NCBI GenBank assembly: GCA_034231615.1
Contig: CM067318.1
Coordinates: 39,187,269-39,251,268 of the forward strand
Length of the DNA: 64,000 nt
Direction: 5' to 3'
Source of the DNA: Meghimatium bilineatum
Lineage: Eukaryota > Mollusca > Gastropoda > Stylommatophora > Philomycidae
Made by a program: the position numbers and the translations under genes. The stretch's first letter is position 1, and every line of letters begins with the position of its first letter. Below, one piece after another: positions 31,898 through 43,867 of the stretch. The notes under the pieces are model-generated. The model was not told the DNA's origin and ran no database searches. It saw nothing but the letters and a program-made list of their open reading frames with translations.

Positions 31898-33407
31898 CTC
31901 TATGTACTTCTCACGGAAGAAAAGTTCTCCTGGCGTTCCATCCATGCTATCTGTCAATGCTGTACCTAGGCAATTCAAACAATTCTTAAATATAAGCTAT
32001 TATAGCGTTGACCAAACCACTGCAACTAACTAATGTAAGCAAGTGATAAGCCTTGGCCAAACCCACGCAAATATCTAACATTAATTAGTCGTCGGATCAT
32101 CATCACTGTAAACTGGACCCGTTTATAGTTGACCCGATCTCTCACTGAGTGTATCCACCATTACACTGCTTCTGACAGTACAGATCCGTTGCTGGTTAAC
32201 CATCATTTTTCTGCGCCCTCTAAAATGTTCACTTCTAACAACACCGCATTTCAAACCCAGTGCTTTAATCCTGGCCATTGAAAAGTAATCAACGTTCACA
32301 TTAATCTCACTCTCGCGTGCTATATCTCTTATGGAGTTCAAAATGTCAGCTCGACCCATTGCCCTGTGCCACAATCGAGGTTGAGGCCAGTTGATCTGCT
32401 AGTTTAATTACCTCGAACACACACGTGCCCCGGCTCGAAATTAAATGTCGCCTTTCTCAAGGCCTCAATCCGCTGTTTGCGAACGAGACCCACTTGTACC
32501 TTCCTAATCATACTCATAGAGTCACTCAAGATGCAGACCTTCGTTACCTTCTGTGTGCATACTTACTCAATTGTCCTGGTCACTGCCATAGTCTCCATGG
32601 TCATGCTACTCGTAGTTACGGCACAAGCCCTACTCTCCTCCCTGATCGTTTTACATGCGTGCTGAGCAGTGAAGGCCCAAGCACTGCGAATATGTCAAAT
32701 CACAGATCCATGAATATATATAATCATATCCCCCTTTATGGCATTCTCACTGACCAAAGACTGCACCTCTTGCTCCACAGCCGTGGGACACCATTCATTG
32801 TATTCCCTGCTATGTTATTACTACTCTCCAACAAGTTTAGAAATGTGTGGGTAGACCTATCCATTCCGCACCTGCTGCCACATCTTGAAATCTACACATG
32901 CTTTGTATGACATCCCCATCACGTCCCATCCACGACTTCCCTCTCTTAGGTCTGCTACCTTTAACTTTCTGTATTTCGGAATGCAATTAGTGTTCCTTGT
33001 CTGCATGTATTTAAAGGCACGCCCATGCATGGCAGTACTGTAATCTGTGTTCTGCCGTTGGACAGTCGAGTAGGTATCGCATAGCTCTTGTCGATGTGTC
33101 TCTTGTGCATCCCAGTATGATACGCATTGCTGCATTCTGGACTCTATCCAGTCTTTCGATCTGAGTTTGGCTAAGAGTCAAAATTGCTAGTGCATATTCC
33201 ACCACAGCCACCACCAAACCCTGGTACAAAAGAAATAGCAATCTCTGTTCACACTGCGCAGCAGCCATAACCTTCATTGCTACTAAACCTTTGCCTGCCC
33301 TTATAATAATGTGATCAACACGTTCCCTGAAACTCAGACTTTTGTCATAAACACACCCAGATATCTCATTGTGCTGGTTCTTTCTAACCTGTTCCCGGCC
33401 AGCGAAA

Positions 33408-33480
33408 CATGTGGTATAGGTGTCTTTACCATGTGGTATAGGTGTCTTTACCATGTGGTATAGGTGTCTTTACCATGTGA
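33408..33480. repeat. 22-bp repeat inside LINE-F, about 3.5 copies
   Basis: CATGTGGTATAGGTGTCTTT plus AC, duplicated from the LINE-F coding sequence between the YVDD box and the thumb. Confidence 0.9.
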
Positions 33481-34338
33481 TTGTTCATGGAAAACCGAAT
33501 AACTATGAATGCCTTAGAAGGATTTATCACTGCTCCCGTATCTCTACAGCAATTCATCAGTCTGTCATCCACGATACATTCTTCCCTGCCTATACACCAG
33601 GATGTCATCGACGTACGCCATCGTTCTTCCAGCACCTGTGATTTGATTACTAGTGATATGTGATGTATATAAATTGAAAAGTACGGGAGATAGAGGCGAT
33701 CCCTGTGGCAGACCCGACTAGTAACCGTTGGTGCCGATACCCAGTTTTACACTTAAGAACTACTTTCCTGTGTAACAGGGCCGCACCAACCCACTGCACG
33801 ACGCAATGATTTACTGCAAGATTTAACAGCTGGTCCTTAGGACATCCAAGGACATCCTATCGGAAGCATCTTCAAGAATTTTTGCAACCGCACATGTCTC
33901 CATGCACGAATCCAACCCATTAGAAACAACCTGCGCAAAGATGGCTGCTTTCTGTCATGTCTTCTTTCCTGGGCAGAACCCACGTATCAACGTTGGTAAG
34001 CACATATTTCTCTCAAGATGACACGATACCGTCCAGGTTTCATTTTTTTTCTATAAGCTTGCCAATCGTATTCTGCATTGTTATTATTCTGTAGCCTTGT
34101 ATCCTGTCGTGATCCTTGCAGGTTTAGGTACTGGAACTAAATAGTTGTGCAACCAGTCGTCTTTTATTGTGCTCTTTAAAATGCTACTATTGAACATGTC
34201 CGTCAACTATTCCAACTCTTCATCCGTTCACCCAAAAATATCATCGTATCTAATGTCATCTGGTCCGTCCAGGTGCTGTGTTTTTTGTATTTTTCAATGC
34301 CTTCCTAATTTCTTCAACTCTGATTATCATGTTTTTCC

Positions 34339-34616
34339 CTCCCGTGTGTTGTCGATGCCCAATAGGGAAGCAATAATAGCAAAACTGTTTACTTCCGTGC
34401 ATGTCGTAAGAGGCGACTAAGGAGGTTATGGGATTGAGTTGGCTGTCCCATCCCATATAGTCTGGTGACCCAAAGCCATGCTGAAGTTGGATGTGTTAGG
34501 CCGAAAGGCGCAGATATCGCAGCAATTATGCAAACTATGACACAACGCATTTCGTTCTCCTGGCTACGTCCTGCTAATCTGCAGGTGTTTGAGAATGAAC
34601 GCAGAAAAAGAAGAAT
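34339..34616 (+). mobile_element. SINE1 copy nested in LINE-F
   Basis: Near full length with a GAAGAA tail. ATGTTTTTCC (34,329-34,338) and ATGCTTTTCC (34,617-34,626) flank it, a 10-bp target duplication with one mismatch. It interrupts LINE-F between the endonuclease linker and the RT start. Confidence 0.9.
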
Positions 34617-35660
34617 ATGCTTTTCCATGCTTAAGTTATACACGTGTCTGTAATATTTTTCCTGATTTCTGTACATGCCTTCACATTTCTCAGACCACTT
34701 TGTGCGGCGTAGTGTGCCAGCATCGCTGCACTTTTTGTCTCGTCCGTCTTCTGTCAGGCCGAATCAGCAGTCTGGACATCGGCAATAGTCGTGCGTCTTG
34801 TCAGACCATTTATGGATTTGTGTAAGCTCCAGAACAATTTTAGTGACTTGTCATTGGTGATCTCCTGCCACAATTCGTTCCATTTTTCCGCCTATGCTGA
34901 CCTTGCAATCTCTTTGAATGTTTGAATTGTGTTTTCTTTTCTCCGTTTCTATTGTGCGACCTTCATCGGCTGAGCCTCCACACGTTTCCTCGCCCTCTGC
35001 CATAGTGCTACTGCTTTCCCTTTCTCGCTCCATGCCCTTTGCACCTCTCCGTTCCACCAGGGGTCTTATCCCAAACCTGATTTTCCACTTCTTAAGTTCT
35101 ACGTTTATCTTGTCGAATTCAGCTTACAACATCCACTCCTCAGCAATCATACTTAAAATACCTAGCTTTTCGTCTAATCTGCTTACTTTTGTCATTTTTC
35201 AGGAGCACAACACATGAGAAGATGTCATTGCCATGATGCCCAGCACGTCTCATTTGCAGATAACCATATAAGCCGATGACACGAATTCCAGGTGGATATC
35301 ACTATCTCCATCACCATCCTTACTTGCCAGTCTTGTTATAAGATCATCATTAATGTACACCAGCTACGTAACTATCAGGGCGTCCTCAAACTCTCTTCCC
35401 TGTTTGTTAGAAGCAATATTGCCCCATGATAAACCTTTCGCATTAAAGTCACCGCAAAAAAGTTAGTCCTCTTCCTGTTCCATTACCTCAACTAGGATTT
35501 TCCATCCCTGCAGATCAAAGCTCGTGTAGCAGGCATACATATAAACAATCACGAATGCGTGCTGGATTATCTGGACACGCACTGCTTGTAACTGGATATT
35601 GTCAGTATCTCACTTGGACATATTGACCTCGCATATACGAGTCGTGGTCAAACCGTGGCC

Positions 35661-36055
35661 ATTCGCCAGAAATTATCAAACAGTATAATTTAATTATACC
35701 TTATTACCTGATGTTTTCAATTTTCTCTTGACTTTCGTTGGTTAGCGTTGGCATCGACACTCTGGTCACACAAAATGATCAAAGAAAACCCCAGCAATAC
35801 TCTAAAACATAAGAAGGTGTTTTGCTGTTTGTTGTCATTCTGCTAATCAATCAACATTTTTTCAGTAATTGAGACTTTTCAAGCGATCATGTCACAGCAA
35901 CAGTGACACGAGAGTTCGTGTGATTTCCGATAACCAAGGCGCGAGAATTCGTGGGAAAACTCTGCCAGTTTTACAGCGGAGCATTGTGCGTTTTCCGATC
36001 CAACACATCCGTTTTCTGCGCGGTATTATCAAATATACATGCTTCTTTAATGACT
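35661..36055. other. Unassigned sequence
   Basis: No clear frame. GTGCGTTTTCCGATCC...ACACATCCGTTTTCTG (about 35,985-36,017) may be a worn SINE 5' part. Confidence 0.35.
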
Positions 36056-36480
36056 CTGCTCAGGTACCAGCTTGAATATATAACGCAGGTAGTTATGCTC
36101 AGGTAACAGCTTGAATATATAAAGCAGGTAGTTATGCTCAGGTAACAGTTTGAATATATAAAGCAGGTAGTTATGCTCAGGTAACAGCTTGAATATATGA
36201 CGCAGGTAGTTATGCTCAGGTAGCAGCTTGAATATATAACGCACATATATGTGCTCAGGTAGCAGCTTGAATATATGACGCAGGTAGTTATGCTCAGGTA
36301 ACAGTTTGAATATATAACGCAGGTAGGTATGCTCAGGTAACAGCTTGAATATATAACGCAGGTAGTTAAGCTCAGGTAACAGCGTGAATATATAACGCAC
36401 GTAGATGTGCTCAGGTAACAGCTTGAATATATAACACAGCTAGTTATGCTCAGGTAGCAGCTTGAAAATTTACCGCAGAT
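36056..36480. repeat. 39-bp minisatellite, about 11 copies
   Basis: Unit GCTCAGGTAACAGCTTGAAT plus ATATAACGCAGGTAGTTAT. Two minus-strand frames (35,971-36,552 and 36,047-36,400) stay open across it because 39 is a multiple of three. Confidence 0.95.
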
Positions 36481-36679
36481 AGGTGTCGTCCTTCTCTGTG
36501 TTGTTAGTTTGTTGTCTGCCGTCCTGATTAAGACCCTTAATGATGTCCCCATTGTGTTGTCGTTAGTATGTTTTGTTTCTGATATTGGTAATATCCAAAC
36601 CTATTTCCGTTCATATTTACATTTATTCTATCATTTGCTTTTTGTTTGTTCATTTTTACAATTTACATTGAATCTGTTT

Positions 36680-36830
36680 ATCATCATCATTAGGTGTCAT
36701 GACGGGTGGCGTAGGAGATCATGGCTCTCCACTGCTTCCTTCAGTATTATGTATCAAGATCGTGTTGTTTCCTTGCCTTGCCAGGTTGTTAAACTATCTA
36801 ATCTTTTCTCACATTGTTGCCCTTAAATGA
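36680..36830 (-). mobile_element. LINE-E tail fragment
   Basis: Minus strand reads DSLTTWQGKETTRS and, after a frameshift, WRAMISYATRHDT stop (about 36,740-36,695), followed by an (ATG)n 3' end at about 36,682. It matches WRNMITYASRHGT stop at 21.87 kb. Confidence 0.7.
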
Positions 36831-37299
36831 AATATGTTTGGTCTATTTCTTATTTGTTTATACACTTTTACATTCAATATATTTAATAGAAAAGATGGAA
36901 ACATCTTACTGTCTAACCTGGACATCAGTCACAGACCAGGTGGAAAGTTTATCACAAAGGAGATAACAAGGTGAAGGTCACAGTTAAGAGATTTGATACG
37001 CTCTACCAATTTTCTTTTGTATTTTTCTTTTATAAGTTCCTAAGTATTTTGTGAACTTTAAAACAAAGTTTGAGGGTTCCTTTTCCAAGGTCACACTTTC
37101 TGGACAATTGAAACTTGACCGATCGGCAATATTCCTTTAACTAGAGAGTTGGTCAGCTGGTAAATCAAGAACACAGAGAGGCGATTATTTTTTTGGAGGG
37201 GGGGGGGGTGGAAGGTGGTATGCGAGGGGGAGGGGCGCTAAAATAGAAAGAAAGTATCTATTATGGTGAGTTACACTTTACTCAACCTTGGACGTTAGT
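36831..37299. other. Unassigned sequence with a poly-G run
   Basis: Non-repetitive apart from a run of about ten G at 37,198-37,208. No frame of note. Confidence 0.4.
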
Positions 37300-37765
37300 A
37301 CAGTTTGTTCGTACAGTTAGTCTGTTTGTACTGTCAGTCCAGTAGTCTGTTATTACAGTTAGTCTGTTAGCACAGTACGTTAGTTAGTACAGTTAGTCTG
37401 TACAGTTAGTCAAGTAGTCTATTTGAACACTTAGTTTGATAGTACAGTTAGTCTATTTGTACAGTTAGTATGTTAGTACAGTTAGTCTGTTAGTACAGTT
37501 AGTCTGTTAGTACAGTTAGTCTGTTAGTACAGTTAGTCTGTTAGTACAGTTAGTCTGTTAGTACAGTTAGTCTGTTAGTACAGTTAGTATTTTAATAAAG
37601 TTAGTCTGTTAGTAAAGTTAGTACAGTTAGTACAAATAGTACAGTTAATATTTTAGTAACGTTAGTCTGTTAGTACATTTAGTATAGTTAGTCCAGATAG
37701 TACAGTTAGTCCAGTTTGTACAGTTAGTACAATTAGTCTTGTTACAGTTAGTCTGTTAGAATGAA
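37300..37765. repeat. 17-bp minisatellite
   Basis: TCTGTTAGTACAGTTAG units. Irregular at both ends and pure at 37,480-37,580. Confidence 0.95.
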
Positions 37766-38066
37766 ATCTCTGCTAAATTTGGATGAAGTAAGAACATCTC
37801 AGTGCTAAATTTGGATGTAGTAAGGACATCTCAGTGCTAAATTTGGATGAAGTAAGGACATCTCAGTGCTAAATTTGGATGAAGTAAGGACATCTCAGTG
37901 CTAAATTTGGATGAAGTAAGGACATCTCAGTGCTAAATTTGGATGAAGTAAGGACATCTCAGTGCTAAATTTTGATGAAGTAAGGACATCTCAGTGCTAA
38001 ATTTGGATGTAGTAAGGACATCTCAGTGCTAAATTTGGATGAAGTAATGACATCTCATTGCTAATA
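37766..38066. repeat. 32-bp minisatellite, about 9 copies
   Basis: AAATTTGGATGAAGTAAGGA plus CATCTCAGTGCT. It follows the 17-bp array with no spacer. Confidence 0.96.
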
Positions 38067-38174
38067 GTAATATATGTAGATGCTGTCCAGCTCTGGGACT
38101 TAGATGACTAAAGGACATCTCAGTGCTCAAATTAACTGCACCAAATTCAGCTACAGACAGTTGAGAACGAGAAA

Positions 38175-38735
38175 ATAACAAGTCACTAAAAGGAATTCCT
38201 ATCTAGAAAGTAACAAGTTATTAAACGTTATTCTTACTTAGAAAGTAACAAGTTACTAAAAGGAATTCCTATCTAGAAAGTAACAAGTTATTAAACGTTA
38301 TTCTTACCTAGAAAGTAACAAGTCACTAAAAGGAATTCCTATCTAGAAAGTAACAAGTTATTAAACGTTATTCTTACCTAGAAAGTAACAAGTTATTAAA
38401 CGTTATTCTTACCTAGAAAGTAACAAGTCATTAAAAGGAATTCCTATCTAGAAAGTAACAAGTTATTAAACGTTATTCTTACCTAGAAAGTAACAAGTTA
38501 CTAAAAGTAATTCCTATCTAGAAAGTAACAAGTTATTAAACGTTATTCCTATCTAGAAAGTAACAAGTTATTAAACGTTATTCTTACCTAGAAAGTAATA
38601 AGTTACTAAAAGTTATACTTACCTAGAAAGTAACAAGTTACTAAAAGTAATTCTTATCTAGAAAGTAACAAGTTACTAAACGTTATTCTTACCTAGAAAG
38701 TAAAAAATTACGAAACGTAACTCTTAAATAAAAAA
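38175..38735. repeat. 35-bp minisatellite, about 16 copies of two types
   Basis: CTAGAAAGTAACAAGTTA followed by CTAAAAGGAATTCCTAT or TTAAACGTTATTCTTAC. The two types alternate over part of the array. Confidence 0.95.
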
Positions 38736-39525
38736 TATCAGCAAATACTCATGTGGTTTATTATGACGTCTGAGACAGGTTATAGAATCGAAGATTTGTA
38801 TATATTGAGAGTTGTTGCTTTTTTTGTGTTCCTGTGGTATGATGATAGTGTTCGTTGTGATGGTGGTGATAATTGTTGGGGCGGTGGTAACGATAATGGT
38901 TGTGATATATAATTGTTATTGATAAACTACATCAGGGAGAGATAGAGAATAATTATAGACAACACGACAAGAGAGAGAGGGCGAGAGAGAATAGTTATGG
39001 GTAGACAACACGGGAGAGAATAGTTAGAGATAAACATCAACAGAGAGATGGAGAATGGGAAAGAACAGTAATAGATAGACAACCGCAGAAAAAGATAATA
39101 CTAACAAAAGTTATATAGTTATATAGAATAGCATACAGACGGTAGCTACAGAAACACTAGAACAGACAACAGTAACAGATTACAGACATGTACTTTTTCT
39201 GTAAACTGATACGATAAATGTGTAGATGTTTGTTAGTCATTTAGTCTTGTTGCTAAATGTCGCCCCTGATATCACGTTATAATATCGGTGGAAGCACGAC
39301 GTTATTCCGAGAAAACGTGGTCAGATCATCTTATATGGTGTAGAATCACCGAAAATGTACACGATTAATGGTTATTGTTTAGTTGGTTGCTGGTGCGGTA
39401 GTACATTATCTATGTTGTATTTGCATTATTTTATTTGCGTTTTCTAGTGACTCATACCTAGAGCAAACTGGAAGGTAGGTTTATATTATGCAATACTCCA
39501 AGCTATTCCAGCCAAGATAGTGTTC
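38736..39525. other. Unassigned sequence with short GTGGTGAT and GAGAGA stretches
   Basis: 38,830-38,910 is GTGGT/GATA-rich. 38,930-39,110 has loose GACAACACGAGAGAG-type repeats. The rest is plain. Confidence 0.45.
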
Positions 39526-40138
39526 AATCTGCTCATTTACTACCAATCACCAAATAAAACATTTGCTACCAATCACCAAATAAAACATTTGCTACCAATC
39601 ACCAAGTAAAACATTTACTACCAATCACCAAATAAAACATTTGCTACCAATCACCAAATAAAACATTTGCTACCAATCACCAAATAAAACATTTGCTACC
39701 AATCACCAAATAAAACATTTGCTACCAATCACCAAATAAAACATTTACTACCAATCACCAAAAAAAAAAACATTTGCTACCAATCACCAAATAAAACATT
39801 TGCTACCAATCACCAAATAAAACATTTGCTACCAATCACCAAAAAAAACATTTACTACCAATCACCAAATAAAACATTTGCTACCAATCACCAAAAAAAA
39901 ACATTTACTACTAATCACCACAAACAAACATGTGCTACCAGTCACCAAATAAAACATTTACTACCAATCACCAAATAAAACATTTACTACCAATCACCAA
40001 ATAAAACATTTGCTACCAATCACCAAATAAAACATTTACTACCAATCACCAAATAAAACATTTACTACCAATCACCAAATAAAACATTTACTACCAATCA
40101 CCAAATAAAACATTTACTACCAATCACCAAATAAAACA
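39526..40138. repeat. 26-bp minisatellite, about 23 copies
   Basis: TACCAATCACCAAATAAAAC plus ATTTGC or ATTTAC. Length changes fall only in the A run (three to ten A). Confidence 0.97.
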
Positions 40139-40968
40139 AAACAGAAGAGTAAAAACTAAGCAGAATCAGTCTTCGTACATAATGTTTTTAATTAACGATG
40201 CGCTATTTCTTTAGCCACCATTTATATATTTTGTTTCGCCCTGGTGTAGACTGCCAACGTCGACCAACGAAACGCACAGGAATAATTGAAAACATGACCC
40301 ACAAGATTTGATTTAATTCTGTTAATAGGTCCTCTATTGGCGACAATCACTGCTGATTCCTCGCCATCAGTTGCCTAACTTGTTACGCGAAACTTCTCCA
40401 TGCCTCTAGGCATGTAACCAAAATGTTCAAGGCAAAAATCTTGTCCAGTCCTCATTCCATATGCCTTTTTAGTCGATCTTAGACATAGGAAAATAATGTA
40501 GTTAGAGCCCCTCTACTAGGTGATATGCAGTATATCTCTGTTCCTTACCAAGCACATTATTCGGTGCATTCATAGAAATAAATTATAAACTTTATCATAG
40601 GAAATGATACCAATTGTGCAGTAGAGATAGCGAGAAGATAAGTACAAAAAACAGATCAAGATTTAAATGTAGAATCCGTATCTGATGCCTTGGCAAAATG
40701 TTTCATTTGTGCTAATTGTAATGTTACTTGTGCAATTCATCTGTGCACCTCTGATGTGGAGCGCATGATCGTATGGTTAAAATGCCATTCTCAAACCCTT
40801 GAGGTCCTGAAGGCTGGGGCAGGATTTTTTCTTTCGAAGGTATAATAAAAATCCTTCCATCCTTCATGTACTTGTCGCGGCGTCGATATTGCAATGCGAC
40901 CTTTATTTATACAGCCCGTAGAAAAACGCCTGCACTCCTTCACAGTAAACATGCAATAGCGAAATTAT
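40139..40968. other. Unassigned sequence with a possible tRNA-like relic
   Basis: About 830 bp without a frame. At 40,755-40,815, TGGAGCGCATGATCG, ATGGTTAAAATGCC and CTCAAACCCTTGAGGTCC recall the D and anticodon regions of a tRNA-derived SINE. The B box is not clear. Confidence 0.3.
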
Positions 40969-40995
40969 ATGATGTTTATACATTCAAATGTAGAA

Positions 40996-41240
40996 AATCT
41001 TCCAGTTCTGTCATCGACTATGTCATGTGACAGTTCTGTGTCATCAAGTATGTCATGTCACAGTTCAGTGTCATCGATTATGTCATGTGACAATTCTGTG
41101 ACATCGATTATGTCATGTGACAGTTCTGTATCATCGATTATGTCATGTGACAGTTCTGTAACATCGATTATGTCATCTGACAATTCTGTGACATCAATTA
41201 TGTCATGTGACAGTTATGTGACATCGACTATAACATTTGA
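40996..41240. repeat. 30-bp repeat, about 8 copies
   Basis: CATCGATTATGTCATGTGAC plus AGTTCTGTGA. Encodes SIMSCDSSVT repeats in 40,969-41,274 plus. The unit holds the palindrome-like TCATGTGACA. Confidence 0.94.
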
Positions 41241-41486
41241 TGTATCTGCTGATATAATATTTTTGTGTGGTTAAATACGATTCGACATTTTATTTTTTAT
41301 TTTAACCTCACTGTTCTATTTCGTTTCTGGCTAAGGTTTATTTACGATGATGTTGATTTATGTTGATGCTGAAATAATCCCCTCACTTGTGAAACGGTAG
41401 TTCTCGACAACTCATAGTCTTTAAAAAAACAGCAGAGTTTTTTTTTTCAGTTGCGCAACTGAGGTGACACCCAGACTCGTATAAGG

Positions 41487-41885
41487 TTGTCTCAAAGACA
41501 TGGTTGTCTATGGTTGTCTCAAAGACATGGTTGTCTATGATTGTCTAAAAGACATGGTTGTCTATGGTTGTCTCAAAGACATTGTTGTCTATGGTTGTCT
41601 CAAAGAAATGGTTGTCTATGGTTGTCTCAAAGACATGGTTGTCTATGGTTGTCTCAAAGACATTGTTGTCTATGGTTGTCTCAAAGACATGGCTGTCTAA
41701 GGTTGTCTTAAAGACATGGCTGTCTAAGGTTGTCTTAAAGACATGGTTTTATAGGGTTATCTCAAAGAAATGACTGTCTAGGGTTGTCTCAAAGACATGG
41801 TTGTCTATAGTTGTCTCATACACATGGTTGTCTAGGCTTGTCTCAAAGACATGGTTGTCTAATGTTGTCTCAAAGATATGGTTGT
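41487..41885. repeat. 27-bp minisatellite, about 15 copies
   Basis: GACATGGTTGTCTATGGTTG plus TCTCAAA. Internally it is a doubled GGTTGTCT. Right-hand copies diverge. Confidence 0.96.
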
Positions 41886-42118
41886 GTACTGGAAGTTTAT
41901 GGATGCATGTCTGTCACAAAGAGAGGTGCTTCAGTGTGTCAGCATCTCACGAATACCACGTCCATTCAGGAACAAAGCACACACTTCTGGGCCAACTATC
42001 TCATCATTCTTCATTCCGATTGGTTGACCCATCTGCAGTGATTGCACATCTAGCATCCCCCGTCACCTGGGAGTCTGTTACAAAAGAACAAAAGTGAAAT
42101 GTCTATGCTGGCCTGAAT

Positions 42119-43107
42119 CTCTATAACTAGTGAAACTGTTTGATAGAAGATAATAGTAAGAAATTGTTTGATAGAAGATAATAGTAAGAAATTGTTTGAT
42201 AGAAGATAATAGTAAGAAATTGTTTGATAGAAGATAACAGTAAGAAATTGTTTGATAGAAGATAATAGTAAGAAATTGTTTGATAGAAGATAATAGTAAG
42301 AAATTGTTTGATAGAAGATAATAGTAAGAAATTGTTTGATAGAAGATAATAGTAAGAAATTGTTTGATAGAAGATAACAGTAAGAAATTGTTTGATAGAA
42401 GATAATAGTAAGAAATTGTTTGATAGAAGATAACAGTAAGAAATTGTTTGATAGAAGATAATAGTAAGAAATTGTTTGATAGAAGATAACAGTAAGAAAT
42501 TGTTTGATAGAAGATAATAGTAAGAAATTGTTTGATAGAAGATAACAGTAAGAAATTGTTTGATAGAAGATAACAGTAAGTAATTGTTTGATAGAAGATA
42601 ATAGTAAGAAATTGTTTGATAGAAGATAACAGTAAGAAATTGTTTGATAGAAGATAACAGTAAGTAATTGTTTGATAGAAGATAATAGTAAGAAATTGTT
42701 TGATAGAAGATAATAGTAAGAAATTGTTTGATAGAAGATAATAGTAAGAAATTGTTTGATAGAAGATAATAGTAAGAAATTGTTTGATAGAAGATAATAG
42801 TAAGAAATTGTTTGATAGAAGATAACAGTAAGAAATTGTTTGATAGAAGATAACAGTAAGAAATTGTTTGATAGAATATAACAGTAAGAAATTGTTTGAT
42901 AGAATATAACAGTAAGAAATTGTTTGATAGAATATAACAGTAAGAAATTGTTTGATAGAAGATAACAGTAAGAAATTGTATGATAGAAGATAACAGTAAG
43001 AAATTGTTTGATAGAAGATAACAGTAAGAAATTGTTTGATAGAAGATAACAGTAAGAAATTGTTTGATAGAAGATAACAGTAAGAAATTGTTTGATAGAA
43101 GATAACT
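42119..43107. repeat. 28-bp minisatellite, about 35 copies
   Basis: AATTGTTTGATAGAAGATAA plus TAGTAAGA or CAGTAAGA. The minus strand has a 376-codon open frame (42,050-43,180). Because 28 leaves remainder 1 on division by 3, this frame passes through all three phases of the unit, so none of the three contains a stop. Confidence 0.97.
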
Positions 43108-43319
43108 TTGGTAGATCCTTTATTCCACCGTCATCATGGTCTTCCTCTACTTCCTGCTTTTTTCTATTCTTATGTTGCATGCCATTGTCGCTAGCAAATA
43201 TGGGTTGATTCTCTTTAAAAGTGGCCCAACTATTTCAGTCTCTGTTTTTCAATATACTTGATAACAGACATTGTTTCAACAGTTCTCACGTGATCTCTTG
43301 TTTAAAATTGAGACATTTG

Positions 43320-43605
43320 TTCTTATTCTTCTGCGTTTGTTCTCAAACTCCTGCAGATTAGCAGGATGTAGTCCGGAGAACGGAATGCGTTGTGTCATGG
43401 ATTACAGCATTGCTGCGATATCTGCGCCTTTCGGCCTGACACATCCGACTTCGGCACGGCTTCGGGTCACTGACCCTATATGGGGTGAGACAGCAAACTC
43501 CATCCCATAACCTACTTAGTCGCCTTTTACGACATACGTGGAAGGTAAACAGTGTTGCTATTCTTTGCTCTCCTTTCGGGCCCGGCAACACACGGTTTCA
43601 GAAAT
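43320..43605 (-). mobile_element. SINE1 copy (near full length)
   Basis: CTTCTGCGTTTGTTCTCAAA, GCAGGATGTAGTCCGGAGAA, CATCCGACTTCGGCACGGCT, TATATGGGGTGAGACAGC and CTTTGCTCTCCTTTCGGGCC in order. Confidence 0.9.
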
Positions 43606-43651
43606 ATTTGAATTATGGATATTTACTTGTAGATTACAAAGCATGTGTGTG

Positions 43652-43815
43652 TCACGTGACGTATTCTTTCCAGAAAGTAGTCTTTCTTATGAATCTCCTG
43701 AAATCCCAGCGGTCGCTGGCAGGTTGTCCAGCTTTCACTAGCGACATGTGCACGCGTTCTGAATATCCCTTGTCCAGCGACGTCTTGGTCGACCTCTGCC
43801 TCTATTGCCTTCTAT
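43652..43815 (-). mobile_element. LINE-C ORF2 C-terminus
   Basis: Reads RVHMSLVKAGQPASDRWDFR, then RKTTFWKEYVT and a stop at 43,652-43,654. It aligns with IHMSLANAELLARDREAFRV and TFWKEYVT at 19.9-20.0 kb. Confidence 0.78.
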
Positions 43816-43867
43816 CGCCCCAACCACAATGCATTTAAAAATACTATTTTACACATTTAGATCAGCG

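Larger units (their letters stand above)
32089..35660 (-). mobile_element. LINE-F: endonuclease, RT and RNase H remnant (I-group-like)
   Basis: About 3.5 kb and heavily decayed. From the right: endonuclease GDFNAKGLSWGNIASNKQGR (about 35,455-35,395); linker; RT start IRKALKNTKNTAPG (about 34,300), interrupted by a SINE1; the RT catalytic box AYVDDILVY (about 33,625-33,595); thumb AILTLSQTQIERLDRVQNAA, MRIILGCTRDTSTRAMRYLL and HAWACL (about 33,190-33,010); RNase H with IIYIHGS (normally DGS) and ACAVTTSSMTMETMAVTRTI (about 32,750-32,540). The 3' end is ATGATGATCCGACGAC near 32,090. RNase H after RT places it near the I/Ingi/Nimb groups (inferred). Confidence 0.82.

Noticed and set aside
37766-38066. 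Homology between the 32-bp array and the 38-bp array at 23.2 kb
   Set aside because: They share GTAAGGACAT, but the rest of the units differ, so a 10-bp match between short units is not convincing.
42050-43180. 376-codon open frame as a membrane protein gene
   Set aside because: Entirely a 28-bp array; the hydrophobic look comes from the AT-rich unit.
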